Below, in pieces: positions 41,674 through 52,789 of a DNA stretch of 64,000 bases. Numbering within the stretch: position 1 is the stretch's first letter; every line of letters begins with the position of its first letter. This DNA is from Oegoconia quadripuncta (lineage: Eukaryota > Arthropoda > Insecta > Lepidoptera > Autostichidae). The stretch lies in assembly GCA_949316235.1 (NCBI GenBank), contig OX438744.1, positions 27,763,578 to 27,827,577 of the forward strand, read 5' to 3'. Under the pieces are notes generated by a model. That model saw only the letters and a program-made list of their open reading frames with translations, searched no databases and had not been told where the DNA came from. The position numbers and the translations under genes were made by a program.

Positions 41674-41961
41674 CTCGAATATGTTACATTACATGAAAAA
41701 GCTCTTTGCGCACCATTAGTCCCTTATCAGCCAGGCGAAAATAAAACATGTTACAACCCGTCCGCACATGTTTATTGACTTATATCAAAACATATTTACA
41801 TTGTGTCGGCTTCAAATCATAATAACAAGGAGATATGTTGGCATGTAATTTAGTATGAGTTCTAGTGTCGTCGTCGCTTTTAAACTAACGTGTGTAGTAG
41901 GCACTCAATACAAGCGAAATTACGTATGTAGGAAACAAATCAGTCTCGGTGATATAAATAA

Positions 41962-42190
41962 ATAAATAAATATTTCGGACACTTACACCAATCATCTAGA
42001 CCCAAACTAAGCAAAGCTTGTACTATGGATACTAGATAACGGATAAATATACATAAATATTTATATAAACATCCATGACTCAGGAATAAATGTTCATATT
42101 TATCACACAAACATTTACCCGTCGCGGGATTCGAACCCGCAACCGTTGGTTTCGCTGATAGGGTAACTATCCACTACACCAATCGGTCGT
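41962..42190 (-). mobile_element. SINE family 2 copy
   Basis: Inverse orientation, full head with 'cgggattcgaacccgc' and 'caatcggtcg'. Confidence 0.93.
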
Positions 42191-42221
42191 ACACGTTATG
42201 CTCATTATGTAAATATAAATA

Positions 42222-42485
42222 AATAAATAAATGTCTTTGTACAAACACACAGCGCCATCTAGGTCCACAGTAAGCATCTAGGCTTGTGTTATGGCTACCA
42301 GATGGTTGATAAACTACACAAATACATTTTTTTTTGTAAATAAATACATGTATAAATGAAAAACATCCATAACTCGGGAACATATGTCTGTATTCATTAT
42401 ACAAACATATGCCCCTAGCGGGATTCGAACCCGCGACCATTTGATAGTAGCAGAGTTTCTAACCACTACAGCAAACAGGTCGTTA
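42222..42485 (-). mobile_element. SINE family 1 copy
   Basis: Inverse orientation, tail 'cacagcgccatctagg', head 'cagcaaacaggtcg'. It lies 30 bp from the family 2 copy, same orientation. Confidence 0.93.
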
Positions 42486-42596
42486 AATATGGATTGACAT
42501 AATATCTCCAGTGTTTACAATATGAGATGTCGGCCATCTTGAATTACGCAACTCGTGTCGACGTCGCATGCCGACACAATGCATGTGCGGACGGGT

Positions 42597-45000
42597 AGCG
42601 GACGACGCATTATATATCAAAAGGATAATAGTCCGTTATCCGTGTGTGTTGACCAAAAAGTTATATTTCGCAGCCGTCTGAAATATACCAGACATTTCTA
42701 CTTATACAGGAAACTGTTACCCCAGAGCGCAGCTCCACTGAGTGGGACTCCTCGGTACTAATCTACCCACTCCGAGAGTTGACACACACAGAGACGACAC
42801 TGTGCATGTACCTGCAGAAATTGGTTCCTTACTTTACCATCCGCATTGACATTCAGTTGAATGGCTCATTATACCAGACAACTCCCGTATATGGAACATA
42901 AACAAACCGAATAGAGTATGAAAGATAATATATAACACCTTTAGTATATAACATTTTACTATGACATATTTTTCTCTTTGCAAAAAGGTCCGTTGACATT
43001 GTCCTTTAATTATTATGTTTTTTAAAGAAACAATTCTTTGTAACACTATTATCACAAATTGAATAATGAAATGAAAAATAGTTCACATTTCCATAGAATT
43101 ACAAATGATCACTTAAAGTTCCAGAGTTTCTCTTGTCTTCAAAATTGTCCGAAACTGAGACTTTGTCTGATAAATTACACACATTTTATTCATTTTGCTA
43201 CAATATCATTACATACGAAACTTCAGTTTACAATTGTAGAAAGATCCATCAAAAGCAACAATTTTGTATGAAAAACGGACCGAGCTTGACCTGTCTTTGT
43301 AGTGACGTACCATTTCAAATCTCACGAAATTCATTGCAAAAATACTTCATTCTACCCGAGTCCCTTCAAAGAGGTGCGTCCCGATTGGTCAACATACCAG
43401 TTGGTAAACCTTTATTAAAAAAAATACTAAAGGCTCGTGTGTCGTAGACTTGTTATTTGATAATACAGCCTACACTACTTGAAATCAGCCTCTCCCATGA
43501 GAGGGTTTTGCCTCACACCAGCTTATGCTGAGAAATGACATTGTGGATAAGGAACAATCTTTAGTCAGCATGGAACTGATGAAGCTAGGAACACATTTAT
43601 GCAACTTCGTTTATAAATATACCACGCTTTAATATAATTGCAAGGTTGACCAAGCGGGACGGACCCTTTAAAAGTTGCGATATATTTAGGTGTTTGAAAA
43701 ACCACAGAGTACCAATTCTTTGCCCGTCGTCTCGCAATATACAACTAGACTTAAGCAAAAATGCGCTTCATGTATCATTACAACTACGTGTGGTGCTCCT
43801 AAACAAACTAAATGCGTAATAAGTTAAATTTTCTCTTAGAGAACACTATGACGCTATTTTAAAAAATTGTGTACCGACCGACACAGATGTCATTCAATTT
43901 TTTTTTTTTTTTAATATTTATTTGGGACAGTTAACAATAGTGTACATAGTTACATTATTAACATTTTTATTACATTATTAACATTTTTTTCAAATTCGTG
44001 TCAATAGATGGCGCTGCTTGAAAGTTTAGCAAAAATATTTATACAGATGTATAAAGTCGTAACGCTTGGAGCGATCTATTTCAAAAAAATATAATGTCAA
44101 CATCACAAAAGATAAATCTTTCTTAAATGTTATTTTATGTATAATTCAAATGTTTAAAGTAAGGACCTCACGAAATGAATTTCTTCATATTATTATACGG
44201 TTTTGTATTAATTTTTTGTTTAAATAATATAAAATAGCGATATTTATTGTAATTAAATCTGTGTCGATCACCTAAGGGCTTTCAGATTATTGTCTAACAA
44301 TTAAACATATTCGTTATCATCCATCCACCTCCGTGATCGAGTTTCTTGCAGTCACAATTTCGCATATTAGCAATACACAGAACTAATATTTAATGTATCA
44401 TCTACTCATGGTATTATAAAGCCTGTATAAAGCCTGTATAGAGCTATCTCAAGATTCGAGGTCTAGATTATTCTTTGACAGGTGAAGATGGAATATCTGA
44501 AAAAACCGGTCAATTTTTAAAATAGCGTCGAAATGCGTCTTCGCATCTTAGTGTTTTTATTTTAAAAAGAATTATAAGAGAATTGGTAATGAGTGGACGT
44601 CCTCTAGTCTCAGAGAAGCCGTGGTTATCCCTGACGATTCAAGTGGGGTCCATGTCCCAATAGATCCGTGATAGGTACCGAAAACGGTAACGCTCGACCG
44701 CAAATATAGATACATATCACGCGTCTAGAGGATCTTCTATTTAATTGTGTGTAAAAAAAGCCACGTTTAGGTCAAATCTCAACACAATGAAAATACACCC
44801 TGTAGCAAAGTTGAGAATTTTTTCCATATAGTGGAGATACGCGCAAGAATGACAGTGCAGCTTGCATTCGATCCGGCCCACGGGCCAGAAATAGAAAGGA
44901 CACCGCTTTACAATTTGTCCAGATCATTTATATCGCGTCACGCAAACATCAAAGCTTAGTCACACCAACAAAGTACGGAGCAAATACAAATAGGAGACTG
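42597..45000. other. TE-poor AT-rich stretch
   Basis: No SINE, LINE or MITE that recurs in the window was found. Open stretches (for example 43133-43447) have no recognised motif. A T-rich run at 43899-43914 is the only low-complexity feature. Confidence 0.45.
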
Positions 45001-45241
45001 TCTAAAGTGTCATTCTATGGAATTTGCTATGTAAACAAAAGACGATCTCAGATCTCTCTCGTACCTACTTATATGTATTGTATTGTATTGTACTTTCGGT
45101 ATTTTATTATTCGATATGGTTTGATATAAAAAGGAGTAAGTAAGAGTCTTGCCCATCACTAGTAAATTCATCATTCAGAGACAATTTCAATATGGCGGTT
45201 CGTTTACATAGTTAGCAAGTTCCATAGAATGTTAGTTTAAA
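45001..45241. mobile_element. 240-bp MITE
   Basis: Imperfect inverted ends: 'cattctatggaatttgct' (45013 on) and the inverse of 'cattctatggaacttgct', both followed by 'atgtaaac'. Confidence 0.7.
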
Positions 45242-46245
45242 CACAGACAAAGAACGAGGTATCAGGGGGAATGGCACGGGGCACTGTCTGGCATTCTGGC
45301 AGGCCTGGCACTAGGAAAAAAATACTTTACTGTAGCGTTTCCAACTCCAGAAACTCTTCCGGAATCGATTTTTTCGTTCCAAAGGTATTACGTTTCACTT
45401 ATTTTACACAGCATTTCTATTTAGTATTTTACCAGTGTAAATTAATTTATTAGTCACAAGACAAGTGCGGACCGTGTTTCACTTTGGAGCTGAGTCCTTC
45501 TTTTTGTTGCACGTGTTCTTTTAACAATGTAATTATTGCGCCATCTCCTACTTACTTTCAAAATATAAAAAAATAACAAACTTACCAATTATTATCACTA
45601 AAAAAAACGTAACAAAACTTTTTTTTTAATAGGGAGCTAAAGCAATGTATTACAATATTTTATAATTTCTTTTCGTTACCATATATTTACATACGATTCA
45701 AAGGTGGGCTTTATAACAAATAATTGTGTGTGTCTTTTCACTAAATAATTTTGAAATGAATACATTCCTAAATATACATAGATCAGATCTTTGAAACAAC
45801 CAATAAAAAAAACAAATTCTTCGATTTCGGTGGGCAACTGTTTCCATATAAATAAATCACTATATCCTTGGAGATAATTGATTTCATAAAATACCCGAAT
45901 GCTTTTAGATCCGAGTTCTGAACTAACAATTTTTAGTCTATGACATTTTTCATGTACAACAAGACTTTTTATCTGTATCAACAATGCATCAAAGTTAATG
46001 TACGATTTAATTAAATCTTGATTATACGCTTGACTTAAATAAGTAACCATATAACAAAGTTATTGTATGAGAAATTACAATTTTCAGTGAAAAAATTTAC
46101 ACTACTGCTATTAAGTGAAAAAAATTTTAAACCATTTTTTTACAGTTATTTACTAGTGTTCTAGGTAATCCCACCAAAAGAAAAACTGGGGAATTAAGTT
46201 TCAAACGTTGTAACTTATACAGGCTGGGTGTTATTCAAGCCATTA
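45242..46245. other. Unassigned sequence with one open stretch
   Basis: The minus strand is open for 124 codons at 45676-46050 and starts with ATG, but the product shows no motif, no splice partner and AT-driven composition. I treat it as a chance frame. Confidence 0.35.
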
Positions 46246-46319
46246 GATGATTGATTATATGGGTAATCAATCATCGGGTTTGAAGTCTTAATGAAAAATT
46301 TTACACTAAGACTTCAAAC
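46246..46319. repeat. Two adjacent short hairpins
   Basis: 'gatgattgatta' (46246-46257) with its inverse (46264-46275), then 'gtttgaagtctta' (46278-46290) with its inverse (46307-46319). Confidence 0.92.
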
Positions 46320-47539
46320 TCGAAAAAAACAATCAGCTGCTCTATATATTACGTTTGATATTTTCATATTCATATATTTTATTGCATTACACATGTCATT
46401 TACAATACAAAGGTAAGTACTAACATACACATGCACCTTGTCAGGCATGGCAATATGGATGAATGTGAGGCAGACACCTGATTACTGCACTAGGAGCATG
46501 ACAGGAGCGATAAACGTTTATGTCGCGCGAGATGATATTTGTCCTGCTCATTCGTTTGGACGAAATATATAATTATCCCACTCTCACGCCGTGTCGTCTC
46601 TTTAAATAATCTACGTTTTAAGTACCCATATTTATATGCTATTTATGAAGCAATATCTACTCAAGTAGACATTGCTGAATTATTTTAACGCGAAAGCTAT
46701 TAATCCCCAACAAGGAGATGGAGGTAGTTTAAATCCTCCGTCAGTAAAACTTTGTAGAAATTTATAGACAAAATAATCCAAAAGTAAAATCTTTGGAATA
46801 AGTCCGTATTATACAATAAGAATAACAATGAAAGCGTTTGTTCACCTATATACATACATAACTTTATCAAACTCCACACACGAAGGAATTATTTTCATAC
46901 AAAGAAAATCTTTATTGATCATCACTACATAGTAATTTATATTTTACGAGTACAACTCATGATTTAAATTATAATTTTATTTTTAAAAGACTAAACCAAT
47001 ATTGCGTGTAAGACAATAAGTAAACCAAATAGATCGTAATCTCTGCTAGGGCTAACTATACAATTCAAGTCAAGTTTGACGTTATTGTTGGATTCCGTCA
47101 AAAGTTCCCGTTAACACCTTATATATCATTTTTGAAAGAAAAACTAAGATCTTCGAGCTTTCACGTATTTAGCCGTGATATATTTTAATGAAACAGTTGT
47201 CCATCTTTTATACTATTTAATACACAATGTAATAAGTAAGAAGTTACATTCGCTATGTCAATTTCTATGTCTGTGTGATATAAGTATTTGTCACTGGGTT
47301 TAACTTATGATATGGTTTAGATTAAGACAAAAATCGAGTTATTAGGTCATGTCAAAGGTATATAAGTTTTTGTTTTTAAATTCATATAAATATAGAAATA
47401 TTATTTGACAAAAAGGGTTTACTTTGTAATGTTTTATATGAACAGCGATGAAATTAGTGTCTCGTCACAAAGAAATATTTCTTAGCGTATCTCTTTTTCA
47501 AGTACACCAGTTGTAATTATAGCTCGATTATAAAATCTG
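46320..47539. other. Unassigned TE-poor sequence
   Basis: No gene or shared repeat recognised on either strand. Confidence 0.4.
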
Positions 47540-47567
47540 GCATGTAATGAATATGTTCATTACATGC
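47540..47567. repeat. Perfect 12-bp hairpin
   Basis: 'gcatgtaatgaa', loop 'tatg', then the exact inverse. Confidence 0.93.
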
Positions 47568-48340
47568 TATAGTTACAAGAAAAATGTAAATTTTCTCTTG
47601 TAAAAAAAATGCAATTACATGTATTTTATTTCACTTACGGTTTTGAAGGAATAAAATTACATACGATATAATTCAAGAAAGCGGAAACGAGGTAAGTATC
47701 ATATTAAGTGGGTCAATCAACTTTTCTTGCCTTTTAAAGTCACATAGAACTGATAGTAAATTGAGTAATTACATTTAACTAGCGGCCGGCCACGGTTTCT
47801 CGTGCAATTATAATCTAATACAAAACCTTGCAGAAGAAATTCATCGGCCATCAGTTGCCCTGCCCACCTTTAACTTGCCAAATGAAGTGTATCTGATTTT
47901 ATTAAGAGGCATAAATAATGCGTATCAGAAACATACTAAAAATACTATTATTGTAGGTTTTTTTATCATACAATGTCTCCAATATCGTTTTAGGTAACGG
48001 GACGTCCACTGCTGAACATAGGCCTCCCCCATAGACTTCCAGAGCGACCGGGTGGAAGTTTTCTTACTAGTCACTAATCTAGTTTTCGAAGTACAGAATT
48101 TTTGGCGATAGATATGGGGGCGACAAGAAAAGAAATTGACCCAAATATTAAAAGGTTTCCTCGGCAATTATCCTTTTCAAAATCAAACTTAGTATTAAGT
48201 ACTAGTAGAATATATAGTATGGGGGATGTCAGACAGTCACAATGGATGGTTGATGTAGTTTAAATAGACAGACCGTTCTCCTGTTTTGCAAGATAATATA
48301 TTCAATTAATAAATAATGAATAGCGAGAATAGAAATAAAT
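47568..48340. other. Unassigned sequence with an RTE tail
   Basis: 47995-48060 contains 'cgtccactgctgaacatag' and then 'gcctcccc', the inverse of the RTE 3' coding end seen near 22690. The rest is unassigned. Confidence 0.45.
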
Positions 48341-48354
48341 ACATTATTCATTTT

Positions 48355-48905
48355 AGACAAGGGGAACCAAGTGGTTTACAAGAGGTTATTCAGCTTCGAA
48401 GGACACCAAGTGCTTTAGAAAGATGATATTCAGTTTCGAAGAGAACCAAGTAAAATACGTTATTCAATTTAGAAAAGGGGAACCAAGTGGCTTAGAAAGG
48501 CGTTATTCAGTTTAGACGAGGTAAACCAAGTGGCTTAGCAAGGTGTTATTTAGTTTAGACAAGGGGAACCAAGTGGCTTAGAAAGGAGTTATTCAGTTTA
48601 GACAAGGGAAACCTAGTGGCTTAGAAATACGTTATTCAGTTTAATGGGAACCAAGTGGTTTAGAAAGACGTTATTCAGTTTAGACAAGGGGAACCAAGTG
48701 GTTTAGAAAGACGTTATTCAGTTTAGACAAGGGGAACCAAGTGGCTTAGAAAGGCGTTATTCAGTTTAGACAAGGGGAACCAAGGGGCTTAGAAAGGCGT
48801 TATTCAGTTTAGACAAGGGGAACCAAATGGCTTAGAAAGGCGTTATTCAGTTTAAACAGGAGGAACCAAGTGGCTTACAAGGCGTTATTCGTTCAAGACG
48901 AACCA
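48355..48905. repeat. Second satellite array, 43-bp unit
   Basis: About 13 units of 'aaccaagtggcttagaaagg' plus 'cgttattcagtttagacaag', step 43 bp in the well-kept part (48480-48870), decaying at both ends. The sequence is unrelated to the 49-bp satellite at the left edge as far as I can see. Confidence 0.93.
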
Positions 48906-49195
48906 AAAAAAAACATCATTAGAGAATACTTTTATAGCGTTCTACTTCGATAATGTATTTCTACAACTCACAAAACTATATCATTACATTACAGTCTGCT
49001 TTCAACCAATAAATAAAATTGTAATGATTCTTGAATATTTACAACGGTCTATATATTATTATATAACGATCATCGCAATGCGAACAGTCTGCTTTATCCA
49101 GACAGACAAATAAACCGACATATCTACAACACGTATTGGTCCTTGCTGAATATATAAAATATACATCTAACCGTCTGTTCGTCGCTAAGTTACGA
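48906..49195. other. Spacer, possible 3' UTR of the minus-strand gene
   Basis: AT-rich, no repeat. If the last exon call is right, this holds its 3' UTR. Confidence 0.3.
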
Positions 49196-49225
49196 TTAGC
49201 ACAGAACTCGGAAAGTCACGTTATT
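49196..49225 (-). CDS. Possible terminal exon of the minus-strand gene (weak)
   Basis: After acceptor 'attccttcag' the minus strand reads NNVTFRVLC and stops (TAA 49198-49196), in phase with the exon at 49350-49402. It is only ten codons, so the call is weak. The previous exon may instead read through its donor and stop after VSWGNYDPQS. Confidence 0.25.
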   Translation of the reverse strand, partial: NNVTFRVLC

Positions 49226-49349
49226 CTGAAGGAATTTATAAGAAAAAATGATATCAATTTTTTTTGTGAGACTATCATGACCCAGTCTCTCTTCAATGCC
49301 ACGGGATAGAACCTTTTTATGACTGCGGGTCATAGTTACCCCAACTCAC

Positions 49350-49402
49350 CTGTGGCATCTCTAACAGAACGCCCAGCGTGAAGTGTTTCCGAGCACTGTG
49401 CA
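49350..49402 (-). CDS. Possible penultimate exon of the minus-strand gene
   Basis: Acceptor 'tataaccag', donor GTGAGT; 53 bp encoding HSARKHFTLGVLLEMPQ, phase 1 in and 0 out. The phase fits the exon at 50118-50193. A short open frame between two splice-like signals can arise by chance. Confidence 0.35.
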
Positions 49403-49639
49403 CTGGTTATACAAATATACTAACATAGCCTAAAGATTAATATATCATCTTATGTATTTTGAGGATCTTCCCGAGGCGCTGTTTCGCCGTCTTCATACCC
49501 TTTTTCAGTCTTATGTCTGGAACAAGTTTTTCTATATTTACATAACTTATAATTCTAATTCCGATAACGCCAAAGCCCTTGTTTGGTTACTTAGTGATTA
49601 GTATAGTAGCTTTAAACCGCGTAAAGAACTAGGGTTTAG

Positions 49640-49865
49640 GAATCGGAGGTCATATTTAGTACCCGAGTTTGGTTGGTGGTAGGGCCTTTTATGACAAGGC
49701 TAGCTACCACCATGAGATGTTAAAATGAGGCCGAAGGTGGAAGCGTACTGACCCAGAAATTGCTATCTTATCTCTGACAACCGGAACACAACAATGCTAT
49801 TAACATTGCTATTTGGCGGCAGACTTAGATAAGATGGTGGTAGCTAGCGAGGCGGACATTTTAAA
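49640..49865. mobile_element. Chimeric SINE family 3 fragments in opposite orientation
   Basis: 49645-49715 is a plus-strand head part ('gagtttggttggtggtaggg', 'ggctagctaccaccatgag'). 49716-49865 is the minus-strand body ('gaggccgaaggtggaagcg', 'aagatggtggtagctagc'). The join is direct. Confidence 0.8.
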
Positions 49866-49894
49866 ATGTCATTTTCAACCTCATTTTCCAACCA

Positions 49895-49965
49895 TCTGGT
49901 ATCCATAATACAAGCCTAGTTGCTTAATGTGGAACTAGATGGCTCTGATTGTATATCTGAGGATA
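49895..49965 (+). mobile_element. SINE family 1 tail scrap
   Basis: 'caaccatctggtatccata', 'ggaactagatgg'. Confidence 0.7.
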
Positions 49966-50117
49966 TTTATTCATTTGCAACTTTTCAAATTTGTATTTTT
50001 AGTGGGAGCCAATGAAAGATTCTAGGGTCAACTGAAAGCATAGCTCCTTGCGTACTTTTTGTTTTTCGTTTTTTTTTCTATTGTCATTTATCAGTCCAAG
50101 GGTTAATTAATACTCAC

Positions 50118-50193
50118 TCTTGTTATTTGGCGTGTTCTGAACAGGCGGTGGTGGCCGTCTGCTCTTTGCTGCTATCACGGCTCGTTTTGCGTT
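50118..50193 (-). CDS. Minus-strand gene, exon 5 of those visible
   Basis: Acceptor 'gtttacag', donor A|GTGAGT; encodes NAKRAVIAAKSRRPPPPVQN and then TPNNK, phase 0 in and 1 out. The phase fits the preceding exon exactly. If the donor is not used, the frame reads SEY and stops at 50106, which would make this the last exon. Confidence 0.65.
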
Positions 50194-50310
50194 CTGTAAA
50201 CATTTGTTGACATTTATTGGCTTATGTACGCCTTTTTATGGGATAAAAAGTCTCTCTCTTTGTTACATTCGTATGTAAACGAGACAAAGACTCGATACTT
50301 AGTGACTGAC

Positions 50311-50461
50311 CGTGGGCGCGGGGTCGGGGCGCGGCGGCGGGCGGTGCGCGGCGTGCGTGAGGGCGGCGCGCACGCACTCGCGGCGGGTGCCAGCGCGCGC
50401 GGGCCCGCGCAGGCGCGGCAGGAGCCGCCCGAGGCGCGCCCGCGGAGACCATGACTCGTCC
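50311..50461 (-). CDS. Minus-strand gene, GC-rich Arg/Pro exon
   Basis: 151 bp between acceptor 'cgtttcag' and donor ACG|GTCAGT. In the phase set by the previous exon it encodes DESWSPRARLGRLLPRLRG and on to RPPPRPDPAPT, 50 codons without a stop. GC content is far above the surroundings. The product is basic and Pro/Ala/Arg-rich, probably disordered. All three frames are open in this GC-rich block, so the frame rests on the phase match with both neighbours. Confidence 0.6.
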
Positions 50462-51525
50462 CTGAAACGTTATCGTATGAGCCAGCCAGTAGCCAAGCTG
50501 TATGGGCTCGATGATCTTTGCCTGTTCAGGACTAAATTAAAAAAATATCTATTTTATTATGTACAATACAAGAAACAGGGCTGCATGAACTCGGCTTCCT
50601 TCGCATGCCCAAAAAACCCAATATAAAAAGACATTTGCGGCCACAACCGTTTTTTTTTTTTCGTTTTATTCACTCCTTTCGGGAAAAGGCAAAAAGATCT
50701 AAGCTCATACAGCCATGTGATTTCTTTTATTTCTTCAGTTTAGTGAAGTCAGTCTCAGTCAAAACAAGTCATTCGGCGTATACAAGATCTAGTCACGATC
50801 AAGTCATTCGTCATTCGGCAGAATGCTTTAAGAAAGATTTTGGCGGCTTCTTGTGCAAACGCGAAAGCTTCGTTACGCACTTTAATTTAGATTGTATACC
50901 ATCCACTGACTCTTTTTCTGCACAACACTCTGCCATTATTGCTTCAAAACTCAGAAAACACAAACTACAAGAAAGGAAAACAAAAATGCAACATCAATTA
51001 GACATCGCTTACTAATTGATAAGATTACCGAGAGAACATCACCACAGCGTGACAATATCCATACACTTAAAATCATATACAAGTTTCGGACCCTTCGCAA
51101 CTATCAGTTGAATCTAAGCGTTAATAACCTAACCTACATGTAAATATTGATAAAATATATTACTTAGATACAGAGAACATTAAAAAAAAATAAAAAAATA
51201 GACGACTAAAAGAAACTATTGCTAAGAATACGTCTCGCTGTGGGAACGCTTGTGTGGAAGAGATCGACATTGAAGTGGTCATATAACAGTTTGTTGAAGT
51301 TGTTGCTCGCACGCCACGTAAAGGTGTTTTGCTTGTAGTTGGATGATACAACAGGGAGCCATATTAAGTTATTATGTCTCAGAGGCTTATTAGTATTTTA
51401 TATATATAATACTCGCATAATTTAAGACAAATGCCCATTGACAAGTAATCGCTTGCACTGACCAACAGAGGCGGTTGGAAAAAGGAACCCCGCCGGTCTT
51501 AATGTCGTATCAACAAAACACTCAC
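50462..51525. other. Intron of the minus-strand gene
   Basis: A plus-strand open stretch of 136 codons (50605-51015) lies here without motif or family resemblance and is not called as a gene. Confidence 0.45.
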
Positions 51526-51631
51526 TTTTCACTCTTGGTGCGGTTGTCGACCCTGGTCCGAGAGCTCCGCGGACGTCGTGTCGCCGTCCACTCCTCGTCT
51601 TCATCCGAGCTCATCTCCAGCGACGGGTATA
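51526..51631 (-). CDS. Minus-strand gene, acidic/Arg exon
   Basis: Acceptor 'tgtgtacag', donor GAAAA|GTGAGT. Encodes YPSLEMSSDEDEEWTATRRP, then RSSRTRVDNRTKSE, phase 1 in and 2 out. The SSDEDEEW acidic patch beside a basic run is typical of nuclear or chromatin proteins (inference). Codon third positions are GC-rich, unlike the flanks. Confidence 0.75.
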
Positions 51632-52069
51632 CTGTACACAAAATTATTGTTTTACAAGAAACAAATGTCTATCAAATATTTCTATTCTAACCAGGCTAGG
51701 CTTGTAATTTGGCTCAGCATCATTAACAGCCTGACACGTCCCCACTGTAGGCACAGCCACTTCTCACTAATAGATATCATTATAGATAGTTTGGGCTTTA
51801 ATCCACCAGGCCCGGTGCAGATTTATGTCAGAGGCTTGATCGTAAGTGTTTCCAAGGCGCTCCTCTGCCGACCATTTAACGTGACCTCCAAAGCACGGAA
51901 ACACTCGTACTAAAATACCACTAGTGGTCACCAATTTAAGGACCACCCAACATATTGCTGTTTGCTAATCGAAAACGAATAGCAAATGCGACAGCGCCAT
52001 TGCAAGCGTCTTTGTCTAAATTGACTACCGAGCTAAGCCGGGTCTTCTTCAATTTAAGAGCTGTGCTCT
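51632..52069. other. Intron of the minus-strand gene
   Basis: No coding or shared repeat recognised. Confidence 0.4.
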
Positions 52070-52212
52070 TGTCGGTGGAGTAATGACCACGTCTCTCTAC
52101 TTCCCGCCCTCGTTTTAACCTCTTCCTCTTGAAGGAAAGAGAGGAAGGGGAAGGCCTAGGCGCAATTACTTTGACTAAGTGAAAGAAAAGGTGAATGTCG
52201 TGTCGTACCAAG
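52070..52212. pseudogene. Folded-back RTE LINE scrap
   Basis: 52070-52133 reads on the minus strand (EVERRGHYSTDKSTALKLKK). From about 52134 the sequence continues as the same LINE on the plus strand ('gaaggggaaggcctagg', 'ggtgaatgtcgtgtcg'). The two halves meet tail to tail, as in a fold-back or inverted insertion. Confidence 0.65.
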
Positions 52213-52592
52213 AGGTTAAAGTCGGGTCTACTGCTCCAAAAAATAACAAAACATGTTAACGAAACATTGCGGTCTCCTGCGACTTTTAAGCAGACACAAA
52301 CTTCTACTTAATATGGAAATACGAAACAAACAAGCCAAGCTCAACGTTCGCAAGCAACGATGAAATGAACCAACTCCCCCCTCCCGCAGGCGAACGCAGG
52401 GATGTTTTCCGTCCACCTCGGATAACATGTTCGCTTGTTTTTGCTAACAGTTAGGCCAGTTAGGTTAGAATAACATGTTAGGTGTAAGAAAACCTTGAAA
52501 ACACGTCGCGCAAGACTCGGCTTTAATTAAACAAGTCTCCAGAGTCTCACGTCTTTTGCAAGTCTAACGCTACGGTTTCCCAAACTCCTCAC
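52213..52592. other. Intron of the minus-strand gene
   Basis: No coding or shared repeat recognised. Confidence 0.4.
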
Positions 52593-52705
52593 CGTACTCC
52601 TCGTCGCGGTGGACCTCCTTGATGACGTCCTCCTCGTCCGAGAGCTCGTCGGCGCTGCACGTCGCAGCCAGCGCCTTTCTGCTGCGCTTGCTACTGCTGC
52701 TACTA
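52593..52705 (-). CDS. Minus-strand gene, Ser-rich/acidic exon
   Basis: Acceptor 'atattccag', donor TACG|GTGAGG. Encodes a poly-Ser stretch, KRSRKALAATCSADELSDEE and DVIKEVHRDEEY; phase 2 in, 1 out. The split Ser codon (AG|T) formed with the exon at 56996 keeps the frame. GC-rich third positions and the absence of stops in this frame support real coding. Function not recognised. Confidence 0.75.
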
Positions 52706-52789
52706 CTGGAATATGAAAAGGCAAATACATAATCAATCAATCTAAGTGACTAATGAGTCACTTAGACACAAATACAACAAAATACCTAG

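Larger units (their letters stand above)
41756..42596. mobile_element. TIR element of about 840 bp carrying two SINEs
   Basis: 'acccgtccgcacatg' (41756-41770) is the exact inverse of 42582-42596, and 'attgtgtcggc' is repeated inverted just inside. No transposase. SINEs at 41962-42190 and 42222-42482 make up most of it. Confidence 0.6.

Noticed and set aside
42222..42485. Possible tRNA genes at the GGTTCGAATCC-type boxes (also 12017, 21288, 38083 and others)
   Set aside because: Boxes belong to dispersed SINE copies with common bodies; acceptor stems do not close into a proper cloverleaf and many copies exist.
45676..46050. 124-codon minus-strand frame
   Set aside because: No motif, no splice partner, AT-driven composition; kept only as a note.
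48355..48905. CRISPR-like array
   Set aside because: Units are head-to-tail 43-bp satellite repeats without unique spacers, in a eukaryotic context.
50605..51015. 136-codon plus-strand frame inside the intron of the minus-strand gene
   Set aside because: No recognisable domain, codon use like the AT-rich flanks, runs of Phe from T tracts.
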